Origin: Physella acuta
Lineage: Eukaryota > Mollusca > Gastropoda > Physidae
NCBI RefSeq assembly: GCF_028476545.1
Contig: NW_026733778.1
Span: 1 to 64,000 of the forward strand
Reading direction: 5' to 3'
DNA: 64,000 bases
A program made the translations under genes and the position numbers. This document shows positions 37,017-51,100 of this stretch, one piece after another (within the stretch, counting starts at the first letter, position 1; each line of letters opens with the position of its first letter). The notes beneath the pieces are model-generated. The model saw only the letters and a program-made list of their open reading frames with translations. It was not told where the DNA came from and did not search any database.

Positions 37017-37580
37017 TCCAAGGCAAGCACAGTGAAGATACGGACCTTCATGAACACATTTCCTTAGACAGATATTGAAATTGAGATGACAGGACAAAGT
37101 GCCGAACATAGAATTATGGAGGAAAGCAAGGCAGGAGCCTATGTTGCAAATAAGAAGGAGGAAGTGGCGCTGGGTGGGTCACACACTGCGAAAGGCTTAC
37201 CCAAATGTGACACGCCAAGCGCTTGAGTGGAACCCCCAGGGAAAGCAGAGTTTCTTCCAGGCATCTCAGCCTCCCCCCCCCCCCCCGAAGAAAGTCTACC
37301 GCCCCAGGACCAAATGGAATTTTTATAGAAAAAATATACTTTTAACAGTGTCCGCCCCACGGAAATTTTAGTCCGTCCCCCCGAAAATTTCAAGTGCCCC
37401 CCACACCCCCCCCCTCCCCCGCCCAAGACAGACATGGAGGCGGAGTCTTCTCGAAGAACTGAAGCCAACAGTGATGTCTTGGGAGACTGCAAAATCAATC
37501 GGACGAAATAGAAGGAAATGGTGGAGGCCCTAATGTTTCATAAGGAGCAAACTAAATATTATATTTTATTAACCCCCCCC
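37017..37580 (+). mobile_element. LINE 3' fragment interrupted by a family B element
   Basis: The plus strand encodes the C-terminal end of a non-LTR retrotransposon reverse transcriptase: LWRKARQEPM, RRRKWRWVGHTLRK and TRQALEWNPQGK (to 37245). After the insert, frame-matched sequence resumes at about 37420 with RPRQTWRRSLLEELK and AKSIGRNRRKWWRP, then stops. Upstream, RTFMNTFLRQILKLR is followed by a stop, so the copy is dead. Catalytic RT blocks are absent; it is 5'-truncated or decayed. Clade is undetermined. Confidence 0.82.
37246..37419. mobile_element. hAT-like MITE family B, copy 4, nested in the LINE
   Basis: Starts cagagtttcttccaggcatc directly after the LINE NPQGK codons, runs through C runs and a caagtgccccccac segment, and stops where LINE codons RPRQTW resume. 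The right terminal repeat is missing, so it was trimmed after insertion or the junction is rearranged. Confidence 0.75.
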
Positions 37581-38169
37581 CCCCCCCGGGTACAAATACA
37601 GCTCGGACCCAATTCTAATTAGAATCTAGTTGGAGTTACAAGTTCTTGGAGAATACTCTACCAAAACACATCGACAACAGTTCGAGGCTTACGTGTTCTT
37701 GTCTTAGTTGCTTTGGTGTGGAAAAAAAAATAAGCGTTCACCAATAATGTACATCTAACTGGTAGTATTACAAGTATGAGCAGTAGTTTGTACATTGCTG
37801 GGTATATTTATTACTTCTCACCGCCCCATGCGTATATTTCTCAAACAGGTTCATTGAGAGCCTCAACGACAGCGCCGATTGAGAGATAAGGTTTTACATA
37901 ATTTCTCAGTCCACATGCTCTTTGAGAATTTATCGTCGATGGAGTGTAGCTCTCCAGCATCGGGAAAGCAGAAGCAAAAAGTTAACGTGATAAACATTTT
38001 TTTTTAGCTTACACTGTTTGGAGAATTCTACAGAGTGTAAATAGATGCAAATAGTTTTAGAGACAACAGACTAAGAGAAGTTCGAGACATAAGTGTTGAA
38101 TCGCAGGAAGAATTTATGTCAGCGCTTCTGACATAAACACCCGAACTGACTCAAATCACGTTCAGCCTT

Positions 38170-39041
<872 letters not shown>

Positions 39042-39157
39042 TCAGCCTTCTTGTTGAACTTGTTGTCTACACCATTTTCAAGTCATACGTAACTTTGGGT
39101 GTTAATTTCTTCATTGAATCTGCAAGCTTTGCCCATCGTTTGGGTGTGTACGAATAC

Positions 39158-39539
39158 CAGTGGCGTAGCCAGGATCGTCTCAAGGGGGGGGGGGGGTCCA
39201 ATTTTTACCCGGGGACAAACTTTCGATTTGCACCCCCCTCAAACTTTCGATTTGCACCCCCCCCTCAAACTTTCGATTTGCACCCCCCCTCAAACTTTCG
39301 ATTTGCACCACCCCCTCAAACTTTCGATTTGCACCCCCCTCAAACTTTCGATTTGCACCCCCCCCTCAAACTTTCGATTTGCACCCCCCCTCAAACTTTC
39401 GATTTGCACCACCCCCTCAAACTTTCGATTTGCACACCCCCTCTTACTTTTTATATATATACCGAGGGGTCTATGGGGGGGGGGGGGGGGGGTTATGACC
39501 CCCCCCTAACCCCCCCCCCCCCCCCTGCCTACGCCACTG
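39158..39539. mobile_element. hAT-like MITE family A, copy 5, with expanded internal repeat
   Basis: Ends cagtggcgtagccagg and cctgcctacgccactg; perfect 8-bp duplication acgaatac at 39150-39157 and 39540-39547. Inside are about ten tandem units of caaactttcgatttgcac plus C run (24-26 bp each, 39218-39445), a short TA stub and accgaggggtctatggggg. Confidence 0.92.
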
Positions 39540-39547
39540 ACGAATAC

Positions 39548-40606
39548 TAATAATGAAACTTGAGAAAAAAGTTTCCACTTTAAATTTTTTTTAAATTTTT
39601 GAGCGGGTAAGCACAAGAAACTTTGTAATAAAACTTAGCTATGACAACAATTATGGCATGTTTATCAGGTCTCTGGTGTCACATTCTCTGCTGGCTGGGG
39701 TATTTATGAACGCTCCGTTACCAACCAACTCGACCAAGCATCACCTATTGCAATTTTTTCTATATCGTATACGAAGTATAGTATAGTATATTGTAATCGT
39801 GAGGTGAAAAAAAATAAAAATTCTGACAAAGCTCAACGGTTAACACCTTCCTGAGTAGGAAAAACCTAGTTTTGCAATCTTATCTCTATCTATTTGCGTA
39901 TGACTTCAGTACCGTTTCACTTAAATGGACGAAATTTCTTTCTTATAAGTTTTATCGCCTTTCTATCAACTCTTGGGCGATTTCCAGAAGGGGTGCTTCA
40001 TTTCCGATTTAACAAATCAAAACTTTCTATATTTCTATGGCCAGATTTTCTCTTAAGTGCCTTCCTAAGATAGTTTAGGGGAGCCAACTCCTGCTTTACT
40101 CAATTTGGCATCATCACCATTTTGCAATGGGTTTAGAAATATAGTTGATTATAATCAGTTATTAGTTTTACCCCTAAAATAAAACCCCATTGTTTTCCCT
40201 ATAAAATAAGTTTTTTTTGTCTGGGTGTCACTGGCCTACCTAAATAGTGTCTTACATTGCCTGTGGAAATGATAGTTATTTGTGTGGGATGCACTTGACT
40301 TAATAACCAATGTAGAAATCCAAACCCAAACATTGAATTGGCTCTGAGTTTGGCGGCTAAGCATGTCTTTTAATACTCAAGTCTTCAACACAAAGTAAAA
40401 CAAAAAAAGGTATAAAATTAAAACAACTCGAAAGTTTCATTTTGAAAACATTTTTTTTTTAATGTCTTCATTATCAATATAAGAATAATATTATCATCCA
40501 TGAAATCATCAACTAGAAGAAAATACAAAAATATCCAGGAAAATGATGCACAGCAAACAAATGTCATGTCAGTTAAATGATTGACTGTGTTACATCTATG
40601 AAACAT
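39548..40606. other. No gene recognised; composition boundary near 40.4 kb
   Basis: Non-coding. From about 40.4 kb rightward the sequence takes on the A-rich plus-strand bias seen throughout the p85 3' flank. Confidence 0.45.
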
Positions 40607-43600
40607 CTACACACTGATCCAACTCCTGGCACCCATTTAAGTTCTATACATGATACATGTGGACATATACACACTGATCCAACTCCTGGCACTTATCTAA
40701 GTTCTATACATGATACATGTGGAAGTAATTTACCAAGTTACACTACACAGACATTACGTTATTTTTGGTCCATTTTACACACAGATACATGAAGGAAATC
40801 ACTTGCCCAACTATCCATTACAAAATTCAAACATTTTTTTGCCTGCAGGGTAAAGAAAAAACAAAAATAACCTGCGCGTATGTCTACATTTCATGACATT
40901 TTGACATGCTGTAAATCCTGATCTAAATATAAAAACCTTCTCATACATCACGACTGAAATAAATGTGTTCACCAAAAGGGGAGTGAAATCAAACCCAGTT
41001 TAGTTTTTATATTATTTTCAGAAAGTCATTAAAATGATTGAGTTGAGAAACTGATAACATGACAACCAGATCAGCTCACTTAGATAAACAAATTAAAAAA
41101 AAAAAAACAGTTACAGACCAACTAAAATGATTTTGAAATCTATTTCTACCAGATTTATCTCTAGCAGTTAATTAAATTAGGCATAGAAAAATCTAAGTAA
41201 AATAGACCATACCTTGGACATCTGATTAACCCAGTTTTACTAAAACTAAACCATGCAACACATACCAATATAAACCATGGTCAAAACAAGTAACATGAAA
41301 TTTAACCCCATTCACGCTGACATAGACCATGTAACATAAAACAAAGTTTACAACAAAAATAAAATAAAACAAGACCACAAAAAGCAGGATATCACAAAAG
41401 GATTGAACAAAAAAAAAAAAAAAAAATTATTTACAAAATTTTCAGCACTCAGCAATCAATGTTCTTTCCAAGGTTATATTTACACTGTCCAAGTGGTCCA
41501 AATAATTTAGTGGAATTTACTTCATAAGCAGGAAAAAAAAAAAAATCAAGATAAAACTCCAGACAACATTCACCCTTGACAGAAATGAATGTCAACAATT
41601 TGTTCAATTTAATACTCCTAGATGTTTTGTTCCTAATAAAGACATTCATCGGCTAGCATACCACAGCATTACCATGTTAATCTACCTAGGATCATTAACA
41701 GAATTCTCAAGTCTAAATCATACAAATGAACATGTTTAAACCATCTGTAACAACTATACACCCGTATATCAATATACTATATAGGAACATCAACAGGGTT
41801 CAACATATACATGCATTACGCTTGTTGAAGATACTCCCAGTACAATTTTCTCTGAAGCAAAAATATTTGATTACCCACCGTATACAGACTTTGTGTAATC
41901 CAACATAATATCATTGCATGCCTTAAATGTAGTTAAAACATTAAAGTCAACATTCAGTATATAGAAAACAACTCAAATGGACACAGTGAAAAAGATAATT
42001 TTCAGTACCGTACAGATATTTTTTTAAAAGTTCGAAATTTCATTTCCACTTATAAAAAAAATCTAGAAATAAAAAAATGTTTTAAAGTTACATAAACTGG
42101 GAACACCTCATAAACGTTTAAGTCTTTTAAGTCACATAAAACAACAACACAGTGAAAGATTTTTTTTACAATGTCAGACTGCCTTAAAAGGTAAAAAACA
42201 AACAGAATTATTGACATTGTAACTTTACTCATAGCCGACATTTTATAAGACAAATTAAGGGCACTAAGTACGCATTTGTGGCTCTAGTAATTTGCTTTTG
42301 TTTCGTTAAAATATTTATACATAACCAAGTTATGATTTTTGTGTGACCATAAGCTATGTATAAAATGATACAGCTATGGGCTAGATGCCATTTATTTAAC
42401 TTTTTTTTTGTAAAACAATAAACAACAGATAACACTTTTAAAACAATGTGAGCAGAGCTTGATATTATGGCTTGATTCTTGGTCTAACATCCAAGGTACT
42501 AACCTAAACCCATATAGTGGGATGTGTTATAAAACCAGTCTAGTGTGTCATGTCATCCTAAAAGTGTGTGATGTGTTATCCTAAAACCATGGAAGGTAAT
42601 GTTATCCTATATCATACAGTGTGTGTTTTATATTGTTATGGACAAAACACCAAGAGAGAAGTGGACACAAGAGAACTGGACATGTTGAGAGACACCAAGA
42701 AATTTTTTTAACTGATATATTTTGCTATCTATAACACTTAGTAGGGCAATGAATAGGTAAAAAATTAATAGTAAGAAATTACTGTACAATATAAAGTCAT
42801 GTAGCAAATTAAGTGGTTTTTTTTTTAAATTTAAAAAAAAAAAGAAAAATAAATCTATATATAAAACAACAAACAGCAAAATAGTTAGTAAAACTCCCCC
42901 CTCTTCCCCCCCCCCCCCCCTTAAATTGCCATAATCAGGGTCATCTAAAAAAAATGGGTTTAATATTTTGAAATAATGTACTAAAGCACTAGCCAACCCT
43001 GACCTTTGCCCTATATTATAAGCAGCCTATATATATTGCCATAATATCAAAGCTTGTGATAAAAAAGCTGAAACAAGCCCCAAGATCCGGTGGCACAAAT
43101 TCACAGCAGTTTTAACACAGACAAAAATAAAAAGGTATTCAAATATACAAAGTTGCCATTTGGGTCAGTACTGTAGGAGCTTGAGAAAGCATCGTCACAG
43201 GGACAAAGGCACAATAACAATTGTCATTTAATACCTCCAGATTGAACATACCTACGCTCTCGCTTGAATATAAAGCAGTAACTCGCAAAGATTTTTTAAC
43301 TCAAGCAATATTAGGCAAGCCTATTTTAACAGGTTAGATAAATTAACAGTTTTCTAAATATTTAGTGTAGCAAATGAAATCCAATTTTAAAAATTTAACA
43401 AAACTGAATACAATTTATAATGAAAGTTATTTTATCTGTAAGTGATGAAATCATAGTTTTTAAATTTAATTCAAGAAAAAAAAAAAAAAAACTAAAAATG
43501 TGTTAAGGAACTAACTAAATAGATATTACAACAATAGAATCTACCTTTAGCAAGCAATTATAGAAATCAACATATCAGCCCAGAACATACAGAACATCAA

Positions 43601-45192
43601 CAAAGTAACCTAACATATAATTGATGTATACTACTACAATCAGCAACAAAGTCCAACAACCTGAAGTAACACAACAGAGCTAGGCATACAAGTTTTAAAT
43701 GATTGAACACAGACCTGCTGTGAGAGAAATAATGGCACAGTAGCATTTTAAAACAAAACCTTGCAATGGGTATAATTAATCTAACATATATTTAAAATAA
43801 CAATTCCTTATTAAATTACTTTTTTTTTGGTGCTTTGATTTGCCAATTAAATTTTTTTTTAACTGCCTAGATTCATAAACATTATGCAGAAACATTGAAG
43901 TGAATGTTAAAAAAAATAATTCAGCATCTGATATGTAGCACAGTTTTGTTAGCCCACAGAAATCTCTACATATCTACGTAACATAGGGACCATGGTTTCT
44001 GTTATAGTTTTACCACAATAAAATATAAAAAAAAAATAGTTATACATTAAGTTAGCCATGGTTACTGTAACAAAACTAAGAGAAAAAAAAACAACTAGAT
44101 ATACATGAAGATGTTGACACAGAAAGTCACCAGTACACACGGATTCATGATTTGTTTTTTAACATGTAAGAGTAAGAAACAGTTTAGCCAAACTTACAAT
44201 CTAATTAGATAAACATCTGTTTCAACATGTAAACTACATTGCTTTATTTTTTTTTGTGTTTAAAATTTGTAAATATAAAATTTTCTTTGGGGCTGTAAGC
44301 CAACTGACAGCTGTGGTGTATCCATTAAGGCAATACTGTGTCTTCAATGTGGGTCTCTCATCACTTTGGTTTCTCCCCTCATATTCCATCACTTTGACCA
44401 GCTAAACAACATCATAACCAACAAGCCATGCTAAATATCTCCAGTTTTTTTTTATACTAACAACGACAAATTTCAAACAAAAATACAATAACTTTATGAA
44501 TTCACCAGTCCTCAGAATTTTAGTAATCCAAGAAACAGCTGATGCCGAAATATAATTTCTTATTTGTACAAATGAAAGATGAAAGTTATACCTTACGATT
44601 GATGGGAGACAGAGAAGACTTTGTTAAATGACAATGATGTTTATCTAATATATAAAATAATTTTTCTTTGAAACTGTGAAAGCACACAAGTTTTTTTTAT
44701 ATACTTTTTTTTTATAGTAAATCCCATCCATGGCTGAATGTCAGTCGATAAGTTTTTGTGCGCACATTTGAAACCTTTAAGGCATCACAATATAGTCACT
44801 GCTGTGCGGTAAGCTAAGCTTCAGCTATAGAGAGCGGTGTTTCTCGCAGAAAATGTTTCTGTTTCCGGTTTCAGTATCTGAGGGAAAAGCTTTGGTGTGT
44901 TCGGAACACTGACCACATGTTGCTTGCAGATTTAAGCTACCTTGTGCGAACGATCTGTTATAAAATCCAATGGTAGGGAGAAATATCTGGAATTTTCTCC
45001 CACTTTTTTGAAAGTAACAACTCTGGCACAAATGGATGAAGAGCTAAGAATCACACCTAGAACTATCCACTGTCGCTATGGATATGCTAGTTATGGCATC
45101 CGATGCTATCCACTATCAGTATGGATATGCTAAGATATGGCGTCCGAAGCTATCCACTGTCACTATGGATACGCTGGGTACAGAATCCAATG
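40400..45192 (-). other. Possible long 3' UTR / 3' flank of the p85 gene
   Basis: No coding exon is seen for 4.8 kb past the p85 stop. The first clear minus-strand AATAAA is at 44244-44249; composition stays similar to about 40.4 kb, so longer forms are possible. It includes a short repeat near 42530-42620 (gtgtcatgtcatcctaaaa type) and a C run near 42906-42920. Confidence 0.35.
40607..40725. repeat. Two-unit tandem repeat of about 60 bp
   Basis: cacactgatccaactcctgg, followed by ttctatacatgatacatgtgg, occurs twice in a row. Confidence 0.9.
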
Positions 45193-45195
45193 CTA
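45058..45195. repeat. About 51-bp tandem repeat touching the p85 stop codon
   Basis: Three units of ctatccactgt..ctatggat plus atgctagttatggcatcc type. The last runs into the stop at 45193-45195, so the array grew at the start of the 3' UTR. Confidence 0.8.
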
Positions 45196-48100
45196 CAAGT
45201 CCTGCAGGCGGAGGTAAGTGTCATTTGAGGATGATCGAACAGGGTAGAGCAGGCAAATGTCAAGGTCATTGTTGTGTTCTGCTAGTGATGTGTTGTAGTA
45301 GTGAAGGACCAGATCTTTCAAGGACTGGAAGATGAGATAGGGCTCGGCAAAACCATACCCAGACTCGGAGTGGTAGATTTTACAATGGCCGATGACACCT
45401 CGACACCTGGAAACCAGAAACAGAATACATTATTGTACTGTAGGCATTAACATATAATCAAATTTGAAAGTGTATATATACATATTTGATAGCATTAAAA
45501 AAATAAAATTTTATGAAATAGGCTAATTTTTCTAAAATTTGCAGACACAATCAAATTAAATTCTTACGCAACATAACGAACACTAGAATAAGAAATATAT
45601 ACATATTTTAAAATAGTAATAACTAGTTAGCAATATGCTAACTTTGTGTACAACTTGGAGGTATAATAATATAATAATAAATCAAATCCTTACACTATTG
45701 AGAGGACATGGATGTCTCCCTCCTCAAATTTTGGACGAATCAGGAACGTGCCGTCAGGTTTGCCGTTCAGTTGGAACTCGGCACTCTGTCTCTGGCAGTC
45801 CACCAGCCAGTTGCACTGATCATAGTGGGGGAAATATTCTGGTTCCGCTTGGCTGAAAGTGGACAAAGGCAAAAACTTTAAAATGTGATAGCCAGTAGCG
45901 AGATCAGGACTTAAACTTAGTAAAAGTAGTTGACTGGCAAGTATGTCTTTGAAGAAAAGTAAGACCAGTCTGCCAAAATACAAAGCCCATTACAAAAAAT
46001 AGAATTGTTTCCCCAGCTGATTTTGCCCTTTAAAACAGCTAATGTTAATATATTTTTAACTGCTTATGTTTTAAAAATAAGTCTAGAAATATTTAAAAAT
46101 AAAAACTTCCCATATTTAAAAAAAAAAATGGATCACTAAAAAGTGTAATTTATCAATATAAAAAAGAAACAAATCAATAACTAGCTAGCATACTTGTCTC
46201 TTCTGCCTTCCAATAAATTGTCCAGGAAGTCTTGTTTCTTGCCGCGGTCCAGCAGCCACTTCTTCCACTGTTCTCTCTGTTTGTTTAACCTTTTGATCTC
46301 TGGCTTGATGGAGTTCATTTCCCCAATCAGAAGTCTGTTTCTTGTTGACCTCCTGTCTAAATCAACCTGCAGCAAATTTCACGGCTTTTAATCACAAAGT
46401 TTAAACTAGCAGTGGAAACTAAAGTCTTTATATTACAAATTCTAAAAATTATTCATATAAATTCTTAAAATTTATTAATAAGACATAAGAACTTTAAACC
46501 AGCAGAGAAAACTGAATTCTTTATATTATAAATTCTTAAAATTTATTAATAAGATATAAGAACTAAATAAACACATTTTTGTATGAAGCAATAAATTTTA
46601 AAATTCATAACTAGAGTTTGTTAGAGCAAAATGTACTTAAACAGAATTAACTTACCTCTAAAGCACTTTTGCTCTCTGTTATTCTCATCATTCGAGATTT
46701 CAACAACTCCAAGTTCTCTTGCAACCTGTAAATATAAAAAAAATATTTAAAATATTAGAGGTAAATAATTTTTAAATAATAATTTAATAAAAAAATATCT
46801 TTTAAATGTTAATTAAAGTTATTAAAACTTTCTAAACTGCAACTCACTTTTGCATTTCATGACCAGAGGTCTCAGACAGGGAGCGCTTGTTGAGATCCAT
46901 CTGCTCTTGAAAGACAATTAGGGTTTCTTTGAAAGCATCTAGGGCCTGGTGCTTGAGCTGCATCTCCTGGGAGAGCCTGGAGTGCTGCTCGTACAGGGAG
47001 TCGTAGTGGGCCCTCTTGTCCAGGTACTGGCGGTTTATCCTCACGAGGGTGTCCACCTCTTTGGCAATGTCTTGTAAGCTTTCTGGGTTATCCTGAAGAC
47101 AATTTTAACAACAGAAAATGTAGATTCTCAATCATTAAAATAAAATAAAAAACATTTTTAAATGTAATAATGGGAAAAGAAATTATAATTATCGTTTATT
47201 GTCAATTATAAGTGTTTATATTGAAATATTAAATATTTCAACTTAAATTGCAAATTAAAATTATCCTGCATTAGTGAAAATTTCAGCTAAAATATATCTT
47301 TTACATCCTGTTAAAATATCCAGCTATCTTTTACATTTGTCTAATTAAAATAATTTAGCTTCCCATTTAACTAAGTTTTAAATAATCGACAACATAAAGC
47401 AAGGTGTTTATAAGTACAAAGTGTAGAACTCCAAGTGACCTACCATGCCCAAGTTGCGACTGACTGGATGAACAAGCCTTGTATCTAGGGTGTTATTGTA
47501 CATGGCTAACGAGTTGACTTGGTACCAGTTAATTAAGCTGACAACGGAAGTGAACTCCAAGGGCTCCACAAAGCCATACCTGCCATCTCGGTGAAGTATT
47601 TTTATCAGCTTATTGCTGCCCCCTTTTCTGTTAGAGATTAAAACAAAAACAACTTGAAAATAAAGAACATTTTGACATCACGTTTGTAAAATATAAATAA
47701 AAAAGTGTGGTATAAAATAAATGAAAACAATAATGTATTACAAAACTTAAAGAAAAAACCGAAGTTAAGAAAAAAAATTTAACAAAAAATATTTAACAAT
47801 AAAATTGTAATGCTAACGAAAAAAGAAAAAGAAATGATAACTAAGTCCACTATGATGATCATGTACTGACCTGAGAGTGAGGGTGTAATCCCCGGGGGTG
47901 GAGGCATCTCTGACCAAGAAGGTCCCATCGGGCTGGTCCTTTAACTTCTCGTTGACCTCCTCCCTGGAGATGTCCCCCCAGTACCACTCCGCATCCCTCA
48001 GCTCAGTCATCTGGGGCGACATGACAGCGGTTTCAACTGGTCTTGTGCTACCTGCGACGTTCAACAAAAGTCTCTTAGTCAACAGTCATTCAGGCTGTCA

Positions 48101-51100
48101 ATGCTACACACCACTGAACACATTTCACTGAAACTATGTTATCAACTGTACACAGCATTAGGCAAGTTTCACTGAAACCATCTTAATCACAGCATTAGAC
48201 AAATTTCACTTAAACTACTTTGATCAACTACACCCAGCATTAGACAAATTTCACTTAAACTACTTTGACTAGCTGTACATATTACTGTAAAGTAGGCCTC
48301 ATTTATTATGTTTCAGAAAAGCTTATTAAAGTAGAGAAAAATAAAGTTGAACCTACGTGGTGGTAATACTGGATTTGGGGATGGAATTGGTGGCATGAAC
48401 TCTCCCCAGTTACCATTCCGAAGCAGCTCTTCCAGAATGTCTATGTGAAGTTTAGTATTGTCCACAATATCACTGAAATAAAAACAAAACACAAACTGTC
48501 AACAAACCAAAACCTGAATGGTAAAAATAAAAAATACTAATGTATCCCAGAGCTTTACAAGGAACCAACAACTTAATACACTACATAGGCTACAACCAGC
48601 AACAAAATACACACAGTAAGTAAATTTTGTTCACACTTCAAACTGCTACAGGGAAGTATATTGCTGTGTTCAGCTAGCTACTCAAATCTCCACTTAAAAC
48701 AGACAGGGAAGGTTATTGGGTAAAGCATGAATTAGATTTCACGATTGCAGCCAACAGGAGAGATAACACAAGTCTACATTTACATTTCTATTTAAAGGGT
48801 GGGGAGAGAGGGTTGGTAGCTTTTAGAGTGGATGATTGTTAATACATTTTTTCTTAAAAAAAAAAAAAACTGTTTCAACTTGATTAATTTTACTGGTAAA
48901 ATTCACAAGTTATCTACCCTAGTGTACAAGTAGAATGTAATTCATTAATTCAAAAATTTCTTTAACTACATTCACTTATATTTCTTCATTCAACTACCAT
49001 ATCCCAAAGCCCATGACTAATCTCCTGGCTCTGGTATAACAAGAGAAAATAAAATATTGGCAAAAAAAAATGGGACCATAGGTCTTTGACAAGGTGCAGG
49101 GCACATTTTCTTTATTAAAGTGCATACTTCCTGCCAAGAGCATGGTAGCTTTGCAAGTTCTAAAAATGGAACAAGTAAAGTACAAGAAAATTTTATTCTT
49201 GTGGTATCAGATGATACAGCAGTGAATAAGGCTCTCTTCACTGATTGGTTCAAGTATCAGGTGATAATCTCTAAGATAAAATTATCACTATCAGCATATT
49301 TATTTTATGAATGCAGATATTTTACTGATAAATTAAAGCTTTATTAGATTAGGATAACAATTTTTCAGGTTATATGGTCTAAAAAATTTGGGACTATGAC
49401 AAAAAATTATCCTGTTGTAAACTTTAAGAGAAAGTGTGCACACAAAATTTACCCTTTCAAACTAATTAAAAAAAAAAAAGCCTTTTAACAGAAAAAAAAT
49501 CACCACTACAGATCTAAAGTAGGTGTATGAAAAAAAGTATGTTGATTAAAAGTCTACAATTAATAAGAAGAGAGTGCACTGTTGAATGACCCGCTGACTG
49601 TCATATACATACTGTGTGCTGACTGTGATGAATGACAGCATAAGACATGTCACAGTGAGGGCAATGTCCTCACCTTCCCACTTAAAACTTGAGCAGTGAG
49701 TTATATTTAGACTTTACAAGTAGCTTGTTCGGTTGCTTGTAAAAATGTGATTATTTTACACAAATTTTATAGATGTGTTATAATAATACTTTTAACTATT
49801 ACAAGTGACCCCTAGTGTCTTACACTTGTTTCAACTAGGATTTTGAAACACCATGTCTACCACAGTATTTTTTAAAAAATTGAAAAACAAAACAAAACAA
49901 CCTAAAGAGAGAATAGCAATGTATTTTGAAAGACGGTTCCACTAAAACAAAGACGGTTAAAAATTGTGCAATCGCCGGATTGAGGTCACGGTTGGGGTGA
50001 GGTTAGTTTAGGGCAAGGAGTGTGGTGAATGACTAAATAAAAACGGCGTTCAGTGACACCGTTTTTTTTTTAAAATAGCAAAGCGGATGCTATATATCTT
50101 GTGACCCACTTTTGTCGTATCTAGGGCAACCGTTACAGTCTACAAGCAGTGATAATAATTTATTGTGATTTTTAATTAGGAGAGATGTCACAGATGAGAA
50201 AATACATTTAAATTTTAGTCCAAACTGATTTGACTAGCATTTGTTGTAAAAGAAGCTGTAAGAAATCACCATACAGCTCACTCGGTAAACGAGGCTATTG
50301 CGGTGTAGGCCTAAATTGTGAAACCTTTAAAAAATTCCCAATAACGACCCAAGATAGGCTAACGTATTCAAGCCAACATTATTAACTGAAATAAAACACT
50401 AGACACAATCTATTAACACCGTTAACAGTTATCATGAGAATATATTTTACTTTACCAAAAAAAAAATAGTGAGTTATTCTCTCCGTTCGACCCATTAACC
50501 TCATTTCTCCTTTCTACCCCACCCCTTCCCCTACGCCCGAACCGGTTGTCCTACGCTACCATTGGCTGAAAAATGTGCCGTGTGACCGATGCGCCAAGGG
50601 CATTGTAATAACGTTTTGTCGCTTTCACGTGAAATAGAGCAGAACAGCGCTAAAACCGATTACAGTTGATGAAACATTTGGCTGCTCCATACGTCCATGT
50701 AATATATTCAACCTATTATTTCTTAACGCGACGCACAACAGGGCATAGAATAGAAAGAAGTTACGAATAGCTTTACATTGGGGGAGAAGTGGGAAAAGAG
50801 GGTTAGATTTGGTCGTCTACCTCAATTTTTTAACGTTAAAATTTATCTTTCCTCGCCCTCTCAAAACACTTTAAAGATAAAAAAAAAAAAAAAATTTCTG
50901 GCTCTAAGCCATGAGATGAGCGCCATCTTCAATATCAGTGCAATGCACGGGCAAGAATGTTCGTAGATTTAAAAAAAAAAAAAAACGAAGCCGGATGTTA
51001 CGCAATACACAACCACGCGGGCGCGAAGGGGGAAAAAAAGCAGCATTCTTTCCCCTTATACCAAATACTTGTTCGCTTTGACAGAAATAGGGAAATTACG

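Noticed and set aside
39095-39550. 151-codon Pro/Phe-rich frame
   Set aside because: Lies within family A copy 5 and translates its internal C-rich tandem unit.
49017-49253. 78-codon minus-strand frame in the p85 intron
   Set aside because: No recognisable motif, no good splice sites and AT-rich context; chance frame.
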